The notes beneath the pieces are model-generated. The model did no database searches and was not told where the DNA came from. It was given only the letters and a program-made list of their open reading frames with translations. Of a stretch of DNA of 47,210 bases, positions 8,067 to 14,939 are shown one piece after another (within the stretch, counting starts at the first letter, position 1; the number at the start of each line of letters is the position of its first letter). A program made the position numbers and the translations under genes. This DNA is from Centipeda artemidis DSM 19719 (GTDB lineage: Bacteria; Bacillota; Negativicutes; Selenomonadales; Selenomonadaceae), in assembly GCF_000426665.1 (NCBI RefSeq), contig NZ_AUFU01000017.1, positions 1-47,210 of the forward strand, written 5' to 3'.

Positions 8067-9544
8067 CGGTATGCGCCTCCTTCTTTGAGTTGAAATATGA
8101 CCTCATCGTCGGATATGACAATCCGCTCGACGTTCTGCACAATCTGCCCTTCACAGGAGTTGCCAAAAAAGGATGCCACAGCTTCCTTCAGTTCTGACTC
8201 TGGTAATCTCCTCAATCGGCATTTCGTGCGCGGCTGACTGCAAGCCCACACCTTAGTCCCCTTCGTCCATGTATCGCGCTCACACTTGCTGCCGCAGGAA
8301 GCGCAGTACACTTTGTTGGTGAAGGGATTGCTGCCGCGCTGCCCGTTATAGATGCGGGCAGTCTTTTTTATGCGTCCGTTGACAAGATGGAAGTCGATCC
8401 GATCGCCGTAAATGACGATCTTGGACACCTTACGCCTGAGTTCAGCGGTATCGAAATCATCCTTCTCCATGACGGTTCTGACCGCAGCAACAAGCTCCTC
8501 TTCCTTGATTGGACGGCTGTCACAGGATTCTCTGCCCTTCCGCTCCCTTGTGTTGCATCCCCATCGCCTGTACTTCCCGGCGGTTCTTCTGCTGAAGCCG
8601 CCGCCGCAGCATCCGCATTTCACCATTCCCGAGAATGGCATCAGCACAGGATTCCGATTGGCCGCCCCTTCGGCTCTCCGTTTCCGTATCTCCTGCGCCT
8701 TGTCGAAATCTACCTTTGACACGAGTTGCTCGAACATCCCCTCCACCAGATACATGGGAAGTTCCCCTTTATTCCGCTTGCGGATATGACCTTCCGTGAT
8801 GTAGTTCTTCTGCAGCGCCATTGTGCCCGTGTAGGAGATGTTGGAGAGGATGTCCTTTACCGTGGTCTGCTCGATCGGTCTCCCCTGCCGTCCTGTGATT
8901 CCGCGCCCCGCAAGTGTCTTTGCGATGGCGTAGGCAGATTCTCCGGCAAGGTATCTCCGGAATATCTCCTTGACGATCTTGCCCTCAGCAGGAACAATGC
9001 GGAACATCTCGCCATCCCAAGTGTAGCCGTACGGTGCTTTATGCCCATTCGGAATCCCCTCGGCGAATCGTCTCCGTACGCCCCATCGGATGTTGTCGCC
9101 GATGCTTCTGCTCTCTTCTTGGGCAAAGGATGCGAGCAGCGTCAAGAGCAGCTCTCCGTCCTCGGATGTGGAATCAATGTTCTCCCTCTCGAAACGAACG
9201 GCGATCCCCTTCTCTTTCAGCTGTCGAATGGTATTGAGGCAATCCACGGTGTCACGGGCAAAACGGCTGATGCTTTTGACGAGTACCAGATCAATCTTCC
9301 CGGCGTTGCAGTCCGCGATCAGCCGCTTGAACTCCGTCCGATGCGCGGTACTTGTCCCTGTGATTCCTTCGTCTGCGTACACGCCGGCATATTCCCACGC
9401 AGGATTGTTCTGGATGAGATTGCTGTAGTAACTGACCTGCACTGCAAGAGAGTGGTGAAGCGTATCCACAGAGACGCGGGCGTATGCCGCAACACGCAGC
9501 TTTTTCTGCAATATAGGGCTTGGTTGAACTCTTCGTATCTTCAT
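8045..9544 (-). CDS. Large serine recombinase (proximal of the pair)
   Basis: This is a second resolvase-type recombinase of about 499 residues. The start at 9544 follows GGAAAGGAGGG at good spacing; longer in-frame extensions lack a ribosome site. The catalytic domain begins YARVSVDTLHHSLAVQ with Ser25. It is followed by SRFARDTVDCLNTIRQL, a Recombinase domain, a zinc ribbon (VKCGCCGGGFSRR) and, unlike its neighbour, a second zinc-ribbon-like unit near the C-terminus (VYCASCGSKCERDTW). The stop overlaps the next recombinase, so both proteins are probably made together and may act as a pair. Which one integrates cannot be told. Confidence 0.9.
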   Translation of the reverse strand: MKIRRVQPSPILQKKLRVAAYARVSVDTLHHSLAVQVSYYSNLIQNNPAWEYAGVYADEGITGTSTAHRTEFKRLIADCNAGKIDLVLVKSISRFARDTVDCLNTIRQLKEKGIAVRFERENIDSTSEDGELLLTLLASFAQEESRSIGDNIRWGVRRRFAEGIPNGHKAPYGYTWDGEMFRIVPAEGKIVKEIFRRYLAGESAYAIAKTLAGRGITGRQGRPIEQTTVKDILSNISYTGTMALQKNYITEGHIRKRNKGELPMYLVEGMFEQLVSKVDFDKAQEIRKRRAEGAANRNPVLMPFSGMVKCGCCGGGFSRRTAGKYRRWGCNTRERKGRESCDSRPIKEEELVAAVRTVMEKDDFDTAELRRKVSKIVIYGDRIDFHLVNGRIKKTARIYNGQRGSNPFTNKVYCASCGSKCERDTWTKGTKVWACSQPRTKCRLRRLPESELKEAVASFFGNSCEGQIVQNVERIVISDDEVIFQLKEGGAYRWQRQCG

Positions 9545-9578
9545 GGTGCTCCCTCCTTTCCACTCCCATATTCCCGTA

Positions 9579-9764
9579 CTATCCGCACGATAGCAAGTCA
9601 ATATCTGAAAATAGAAGCCCGATGACGGGACGATATTTCTCGCGCATTTTCGCTTCAAACGCAAGATACTCGTCCTCTGACAAAAGTCCGCTCTGCAGCA
9701 TTTTCCATGAAGCACGCATCACCATCTGATACGTCATTTCCCGTATTCCTTCTTCCTTGCTCAT
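9579..9764 (-). CDS. Small SHOCT-like protein upstream of the recombinases
   Basis: This 61-residue protein starts at ATG 9764, behind GGGAG. Its sequence (MSKEEGIREMTYQMVMRASW, then a segment of the LLSEDEYLAFEAKMREKY type) has a short helical C-terminal pattern like SHOCT domains. Such proteins are frequently found directly in front of serine recombinase genes in Firmicute phages and conjugative elements. The role is unknown; a recombination accessory or directionality factor is only a thought. It heads the recombinase operon and has the GGTGACC leader element just upstream. Confidence 0.7.
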   Translation of the reverse strand: MSKEEGIREMTYQMVMRASWKMLQSGLLSEDEYLAFEAKMREKYRPVIGLLFSDIDLLSCG

Positions 9765-9769
9765 TTCAA

Positions 9770-9816
9770 CATCTCCCTTCATGAAGCAGCAGACAAAAAC
9801 GGCTCTTGTGGTCACC
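9770..9816 (-). promoter_or_regulatory. Leader element D (GGTGACC family)
   Basis: On the minus strand, GGTGACCA starts at 9816 and GTCT starts 22 bases later at 9794. A small perfect hairpin follows (CTTC at 9777-9780 with GAAG at 9783-9786), just before the ribosome site of the first recombinase-operon gene. The same geometry occurs at 36688, 40801 and 41734. This is the most diverged copy (GTCT instead of GTCC). Confidence 0.5.
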
Positions 9817-9822
9817 CAAAAA

Positions 9823-9854
9823 GTAAAAAAATAACCCGACGATCATTCGCCGGG
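9823..9854 (-). terminator. Intrinsic terminator of the late operon
   Basis: In minus-strand direction CCCGGCGA pairs with TCGTCGGG (one mismatch) around a 4-base loop, followed by TTATTTTTTT. It sits between the holin stop (9872) and the recombinase operon and would end the long late transcript. Confidence 0.8.
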
Positions 9855-9871
9855 CGTTGAGGTTAAAGCAG

Positions 9872-10264
9872 TTATTTATCTTTGAGGCTGTGCATCATGT
9901 CCTGCAATTTCTGCGGAACGGGAAGCCCCATCCGCGCTGCGTTCTCGATGATCGAGATTCCCTCATTCGAGATGTAGAAGAAGATCACGGCAGAGCGCAG
10001 GACGCATCCGCTTCCGATGATGTGAACATCTAACACATTCGCCACGCCCACAAGGGTGAAGATGCAGACTTTTTTGCAGATGCCCTTAAAGCCGATGGCG
10101 CTCGACAGTTTCTTCTCCACAATCGCACGGAGGACTCCCGTGATGTAATCCGTCGCCACAAACACAACGAGCGCATAGAGCAGATCATCGAAGCTGCCAA
10201 GGAACTCCCCGACTACGATGCCGATGCCCGCCGCATACAGGCGTATTGTCAAAATCTGATCCAT
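9872..10264 (-). CDS. Phage holin (holin_4 / toxin-secretion holin family)
   Basis: This is a small membrane protein that opens the inner membrane at the end of the lytic cycle. Several hydrophobic spans are visible (DLLYALVVFVATDYITGVL; VCIFTLVGVANVLDV; SAVIFFYISNEGISIIENAA), as is the family hallmark of a DY.TG motif followed by a charged loop (EKKLSSAIGFKGICKK). ATG 10264 follows AGGGGGT and the preceding gene's TGA; a GTG at 10273 is an alternative. It is the last gene of the tail operon. The amidase that would complete lysis lies far away at 27533-28072. Confidence 0.85.
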   Translation of the reverse strand: MDQILTIRLYAAGIGIVVGEFLGSFDDLLYALVVFVATDYITGVLRAIVEKKLSSAIGFKGICKKVCIFTLVGVANVLDVHIIGSGCVLRSAVIFFYISNEGISIIENAARMGLPVPQKLQDMMHSLKDK

Positions 10265-10265
10265 A

Positions 10266-11345
10266 TCAGACACCCCCTGCTTTCTTCCATTTATTGAGAT
10301 TGCTCATCCTGCGCAGACGGTAGTTATAGCATCCGCGCATAAGCTCTGTAAGCTGACCGTCCTTCCATAAATATAAGGGCGATCCCGTGCTGACCAGATA
10401 TTTCCCCTGTCCCAGAGGGCAGAGACTTGTACGGGCAGTCGGATTTGTTTCCAGTTCCATAAGCAGCTCATCCTTTGCACTGTAAATCTTTGAAATATAT
10501 TTTTTCCCGGAGATAAGGTAATCCAGATTTGCGGGAAAGCGCATATACATTCCGTCATGGATTGGATAGCGGACACTATAATCCGGTGCGCTCCATTTGC
10601 TTTCCGAAGTATGGGATTCCCCTGTAACAGAGTCTCTTGACGTTGTTTTGGTTTTCTCCATCCAAGGCTCAAGATTGCTGCCATCGAAGAACACATAACG
10701 GTCTGTGCTGACATGACTTCCGTCTCCCCCATGCTCTGATACAGAGTGCCATATCATCACTTTGAAGTTCCCAGCTTTATCCACCCGCCCGCCTTCTGTT
10801 TGACAGCTATAGAGGTTAGTGGGACCGGATACGGCGGGAGCACCAAACATCTGCACAAGATCGTATGCGGCGATGATCTCTCCGTTGCGTTTGACAGAGA
10901 GAATACTGTCACGCTGATCTGCCCCGATGAGCGGGAACACGAGAGCATTCACAGCTTCGAGGGTATAGAGATTTCCCCGCTCATCCATTTCGGCATCGAG
11001 CATTCCATAGCCTGAGACATACGCGAAGTGGCGGCTGCTGTTGACCATCCATATATCCTCTTTGGAAAAGCCGAGCGGATGAATCTTTCCTTTTGCATAG
11101 TACGAATGGAGCATCTGGTTTTTTTGATCCTTCCACTTTATTTGGAGGAGCGGTATGCCGGAAAGTGCATTCGTTGGAATGTAGCTGCTGCCACCCTCAG
11201 CTTCATGCCCGTAGACGCAGCGCCCGTCCGTCCAGATCCATTCTCCTTCCTGAACGGAGCGGTTCCCAATGCAGGTAAGCCATACGCCATCCGCAAGCAC
11301 CCGATTCCCGCTCACAGCTTTCACCCTCGCCCTGTGCATATACAT
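10266..11345 (-). CDS. Phage protein of unknown function, tail-tip region
   Basis: This protein of about 360 residues starts at ATG 11345, where the upstream stop and this start share TGATG. The sequence is rich in aromatic and beta-type segments (WTDGRCVYG, YFFDGSNLEPW-like repeats of short strands) and suggests a beta-propeller or beta-sandwich receptor or adhesion protein. I recognise no named family. Position between the tail-tip genes and the holin fits a virion tip, tail-spike accessory or host-range protein. There is no signal peptide and no membrane span. Confidence 0.6.
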   Translation of the reverse strand: MYMHRARVKAVSGNRVLADGVWLTCIGNRSVQEGEWIWTDGRCVYGHEAEGGSSYIPTNALSGIPLLQIKWKDQKNQMLHSYYAKGKIHPLGFSKEDIWMVNSSRHFAYVSGYGMLDAEMDERGNLYTLEAVNALVFPLIGADQRDSILSVKRNGEIIAAYDLVQMFGAPAVSGPTNLYSCQTEGGRVDKAGNFKVMIWHSVSEHGGDGSHVSTDRYVFFDGSNLEPWMEKTKTTSRDSVTGESHTSESKWSAPDYSVRYPIHDGMYMRFPANLDYLISGKKYISKIYSAKDELLMELETNPTARTSLCPLGQGKYLVSTGSPLYLWKDGQLTELMRGCYNYRLRRMSNLNKWKKAGGV

Positions 11346-11566
11346 CACGCTCCCACGATTACAGCGGTACCACCCTTTGAAATCTGCACCCACACAAGAC
11401 TGCCGTCACTGGTGTTACAGTCCACTGCCGCGCGGAAAGGATATGATCGCTCGCCGATATGGACGCGCCCATTCTGAATCCTGCCGCGCTGTGCCTGTGA
11501 CTCAGCCACCTTCGAGTTCTTTATTCCTGCCCGTATCGCCGCTGCAAGCCCCAGAACACCGTTCAT
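11345..11566 (-). CDS. Small phage tail-region protein
   Basis: This protein of about 73 residues starts at ATG 11566, overlapping the upstream stop as ATGA and preceded by AGGTGG. It is basic in the middle (GRIQNGRVHIGERSYPF) with a beta-rich C-terminus (GSLVWVQISKGGTAVIVGA). No family is recognised. Tight coupling on both sides shows it belongs to the tail-tip operon, where it may be a small structural or adaptor protein. Confidence 0.6.
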   Translation of the reverse strand: MNGVLGLAAAIRAGIKNSKVAESQAQRGRIQNGRVHIGERSYPFRAAVDCNTSDGSLVWVQISKGGTAVIVGA

Positions 11567-13254
11567 CCGTACCACCTCACCATCTTGATTGTCTGCCGCA
11601 AAAGACGCGGCGTGAGTTCCACCGTATTGGACTGAAGGAAATACTCGTATCCCTCAAAACGGATGCGTTCGGTAAAATCGACGATGTGGTCAATATCGGG
11701 AACGCCGCTACGAATCCGTGCGCGAATCTCCACCGTAACTGTTTCCTGCGTCTTGCGGTTGAGCCACTCGATCTCCTTTGTCAGCGTCTGTAAATATTCT
11801 GCCCCCACAACGGGAAATTCCGTATCGATGAGCGAGGAATACGGCAGCGTATCGTCACTGGCGTAACTTGCACCAAGGCTGAGATTCGACTGCTCGACGG
11901 TGAACTGACTCGCCTTGCCGCCGGGCTTTCCCTGTGAGAGGGAGCTTCCTTCGAGCACGCCGTCCACATAGACTGTGGTCGCATACCATCCGTAGCCGAG
12001 CGGGGCGTGGTAGGTGATGCGCTCTGTCCCCTTCTCGTTGCTCCAATCCTCCCAGTCATATTCCGTGTGCTTCTTTCCGTCATTGACGGGTTCTGTTGTA
12101 CGCTCCCACTCCTTAAAGAGATACACGTCGCGCCCCGTGGAGGCGTATGCGTAATCCGTGCGGCTTGTGGAGCCGTCCACATTATGCGTGCGCTTCTCCG
12201 CGAGGTATTCCCCATCGTAGGTATAGGTGCTGTAGCCGTTTTCATTCGTCTCGCGCACGAGAAAGCCGTTGGAATACGTTCTGCTGATTTCTCTGAATGA
12301 AATCGTGCCGGTGAAAGGAACAGGCACGGTGTCCTCCTCGTTGTGCGCCCCTGTGGAATCCTTATGTGAACTGTGCCAGACGGAACGCAGGAGTTTCCGT
12401 TCAACCGTCGGCTGTGCGTGCGGCCAGTTCGTAATGTCAATGACAGACTCCTCCATGCCGCGCTGAATGATGTGGAGCGTATCGCCGCGAATAAAGACGT
12501 TGATCTGACGCTGCGGGAGTTTTGCCGTCCATCCGAAGAGTGCGGAGATAAAGTCATGGTAGGTCATACCGCTGCCCTCAAAGTTCTGCGACGGTATGAA
12601 ATCATCGGTCAGACGATGAAGCCGAAGCCCAAGCGCCGCCGCAATCTCCGCCGCATAGCGCGAGACCTTCGCCCGCTCGACATAGATATGGATGGGCGTG
12701 TAGAGGAGTGTGTCTTTACTGTACGTCCCCTTGACAGACTGCACGATGCCGCGCTGACTCGTTTCCTCGACGAGAAATCGGAAGGCATAATCCATCACCC
12801 GCCCTTCTACACACGCGCCGATAGAAAGAGGATTCACGGTTTCAAGCTGGATATTGTCGGAGAGACTGAGTTCACCGAGCGTCACGGAAAACGAGCGAAT
12901 CCCCCGCTCCCTGAACTCTGCATAGGTCAGTGTATGAGGAATCTCTATCCTCGTATCTGCAAGAATACGCGACTGTTTGACAAGAGTCCGTTTCGTATCT
13001 ACGAGAACCGTACCACAGCGGCCAATGCGCCGCTCTGTGTCACCCGTTACCGTGATTTGCTTTACGATCCGAATATCGCGCAGAGTATCTGCATGAACAG
13101 AGCAAGATGACGTGACTTTACGCGACGTATCTCCACTGACCTTGACCGATTGACGAAATACGGGAATCACCGTGGCATATATAACAGACTTGATGTGAAT
13201 GCGCCCGAACGGCAGCCACGCGATGCAGACGGCAGGTTTCAGCTTGATGCTCAT
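11563..13254 (-). CDS. Phage tail-tip protein with N-terminal DT-R repeats
   Basis: This large protein (about 563 residues) starts at ATG 13254 through an ATGA overlap. The N-terminal region carries five degenerate repeats with the core (G/A/V)DT.R (GDTSRK, ADTLRD, GDTERR, VDTKRT, ADTRIE) every 14-16 residues. The middle has short strands rich in Y, T and D (TYSNGFLVRETNENGYSTYTYDG), as in phage tail-associated or baseplate hub proteins. The C-terminus returns to strand-rich sequence. The order after the tape measure and two smaller tail genes suggests a tail-tip hub or fibre-attachment protein. The family is not securely identified. Confidence 0.6.
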   Translation of the reverse strand: MSIKLKPAVCIAWLPFGRIHIKSVIYATVIPVFRQSVKVSGDTSRKVTSSCSVHADTLRDIRIVKQITVTGDTERRIGRCGTVLVDTKRTLVKQSRILADTRIEIPHTLTYAEFRERGIRSFSVTLGELSLSDNIQLETVNPLSIGACVEGRVMDYAFRFLVEETSQRGIVQSVKGTYSKDTLLYTPIHIYVERAKVSRYAAEIAAALGLRLHRLTDDFIPSQNFEGSGMTYHDFISALFGWTAKLPQRQINVFIRGDTLHIIQRGMEESVIDITNWPHAQPTVERKLLRSVWHSSHKDSTGAHNEEDTVPVPFTGTISFREISRTYSNGFLVRETNENGYSTYTYDGEYLAEKRTHNVDGSTSRTDYAYASTGRDVYLFKEWERTTEPVNDGKKHTEYDWEDWSNEKGTERITYHAPLGYGWYATTVYVDGVLEGSSLSQGKPGGKASQFTVEQSNLSLGASYASDDTLPYSSLIDTEFPVVGAEYLQTLTKEIEWLNRKTQETVTVEIRARIRSGVPDIDHIVDFTERIRFEGYEYFLQSNTVELTPRLLRQTIKMVRWYG

Positions 13255-14159
13255 GTCCCCGCTCTCCATCCGAACTGCCGTCCCGTGAGTTCTGCAATCG
13301 ACATGGAGACAGTGCGCGTGTCCATCACAACTGATGTTGGATTCTGTTCGGCGATATGTCTGCCGTATTCCGTGATATTCCCGCCGCTCTTTTCAATTGC
13401 TGTCAGAGCGCACAGCCCCTCTGCCGTGCGGTAGGCGGGATTACCGAGAAGAGAAATCCCCGTCACACGAGAGTCCGCACTATACTGCGCGGACAAGGCG
13501 GCAACATCCACCGTTTGCAGAATCTCCTGATTCGCAGCCGTCGCCTGATAGCTTCCATCGCCGCAGTCGGTCATATTCGTCTGCGTCGCTTGGGCGGGCA
13601 GCATGATAACCTGTTCCCGTGGGCTGATCTCTTCATCCGATAGGATGAGGTTCGAGATAAGAATGTCTTCGGTTCTGCTGCAAACTGTTATGGTCTTTTC
13701 ACTGGAACTGTAGGCGTACCAAAAAGAGCAGTCCTGCTTGTTATAAACCTCGTGTTCGTTCAGGAGTGCCCGAAAGATGCCGTCATTGTTTTGCCCCGGT
13801 TTGACATGAAACCACAAAGTATTGACTGCATTTGCGCGAATGCTGTCGGAGGTGGCAATGGTATCGTTATTGTTGTTTCCCTTCATGCGCCACCTGCTCC
13901 AGGACGTTTCCGCACTAACGATGATGTAGCCTCCAATTGCAAGGGTAAGTTTGGCACGGTCTGCATTCTCGGGTGCTTTGAAGTACAGATCCAGTTTCCC
14001 GTAAAGCTCTGTGGGGAATTCTGAAATCGTCAGCCCTTTGTCACTGGTCGGCTGCCAGAAGGATATGCCCGTCTTACTGTACTGCTCGCCCGTCACCGTC
14101 GTGCCGCCACGAACCGAAAGTAGCTCCGCATAGCCCGGATTGATGTATTTGAATGCCAT
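13251..14159 (-). CDS. Phage tail protein, LamG/concanavalin-like candidate
   Basis: This 302-residue protein starts at ATG 14159 behind GAGGAGG. The first half has the look of a jelly-roll (YGKLDLYFKAPENADRAKLT, GYIIVSAETSWSRWRM, NTLWFHVKPG), as found in phage tail proteins that bind sugars or cell-wall polymers. The second half is more helical with MLPAQATQTNMTDCGDG. No named family is recognised. Its place in the tail-tip operon supports a virion role; receptor binding is only a possibility. Confidence 0.55.
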   Translation of the reverse strand: MAFKYINPGYAELLSVRGGTTVTGEQYSKTGISFWQPTSDKGLTISEFPTELYGKLDLYFKAPENADRAKLTLAIGGYIIVSAETSWSRWRMKGNNNNDTIATSDSIRANAVNTLWFHVKPGQNNDGIFRALLNEHEVYNKQDCSFWYAYSSSEKTITVCSRTEDILISNLILSDEEISPREQVIMLPAQATQTNMTDCGDGSYQATAANQEILQTVDVAALSAQYSADSRVTGISLLGNPAYRTAEGLCALTAIEKSGGNITEYGRHIAEQNPTSVVMDTRTVSMSIAELTGRQFGWRAGT

Positions 14160-14169
14160 ACGAACCTCC

Positions 14170-14589
14170 TCAATTCGAGACTAGGAGTCCCTCTGCCTGA
14201 ATGTCCACACTCGTATCCTGTTGCGGCGGCTCATCTGCACTGCTGAGTGCCTTGACCCAGAAAATCGTATTCTTATCAGCAACATTGGATAATGAGATAC
14301 TGTCTTTCCACTCGGCGGACTCCAACGCTGTATCGACGGTGTATCCGTTATTGATTGCCGCTTTCCACTTATCCGCATGATCACCGACAAACTTGATCGT
14401 CAAGACTCCGTCGATATGGAAGCCGCTCTCGCACCGCACGGCACATTTGACGGCTTTCTGCTCACCCTTACCCGCATCGAGCATAACGGAGATCGGAGAG
14501 AGTTCCGTACCGGAGCTGACCTCTGTTCCGTCCTTGCCGCCCTCGGTTGGATTGTTCATATAGATATGCAAGAGTTCTGCCATTGTCAT
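14170..14589 (-). CDS. Small phage tail-region protein
   Basis: This protein of about 139 residues starts at ATG 14589, which shares ATGA with the upstream stop (ATG 14583 is possible too). Beta-rich segments (LSPISVMLDAGKGEQKAVKCAVRC, VLTIKFVGDHADKW) and an acidic C-terminus resemble small Ig-like or tail-associated proteins. The repeated strand pattern suggests a virion component. No family is recognised. Confidence 0.55.
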   Translation of the reverse strand: MTMAELLHIYMNNPTEGGKDGTEVSSGTELSPISVMLDAGKGEQKAVKCAVRCESGFHIDGVLTIKFVGDHADKWKAAINNGYTVDTALESAEWKDSISLSNVADKNTIFWVKALSSADEPPQQDTSVDIQAEGLLVSN

Positions 14590-14939
14590 ACCCTCCAAAA
14601 TTCCAGAGACAGTTTGTATACCTTCGGAAAATGTGCCATATACTCGTAGGACTTTACCACGACGCGCATGGAGGGCAGGATGTTCCCGCCCTCATCGGTC
14701 ACGGACACCATCGCGCGGCTGTCCCAGTAGCCCTTGATCTTCTCCCATGCGGCAGAAGTGACCGTGACCGAACAGGAAATACGATCGCCCTCTGTCACAT
14801 GACCGAAATCCTGAACCACCACGCCGCCAACAATTTCTAAAAGCTGTTGACGGTCGTCTGGAATGGCCTGCCAGTTTTCAACGGATAATGTCCGTACCTC
14901 ACCAATGTGAATATGAATTGGAATCACCTCCAAGGGCAT
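14586..14939 (-). CDS. Phage tail protein downstream of the tape measure
   Basis: The product is about 118 residues from ATG 14939, overlapping the tape-measure gene by 41 bases. It is a compact beta-rich protein (TLSVENWQAIPDDRQQLLEI, GDRISCSVTVTSAAWEKIKG, YKLSLEFWRV). The position directly after the tape measure suits a distal-tail (Dit-like) or tail-tip adaptor, but I do not recognise a family signature. A strong GGAGGTG lies inside the frame at codons 4-5 with no standard start codon at the right distance behind it, so the true start is uncertain. Confidence 0.55.
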   Translation of the reverse strand: MPLEVIPIHIHIGEVRTLSVENWQAIPDDRQQLLEIVGGVVVQDFGHVTEGDRISCSVTVTSAAWEKIKGYWDSRAMVSVTDEGGNILPSMRVVVKSYEYMAHFPKVYKLSLEFWRV

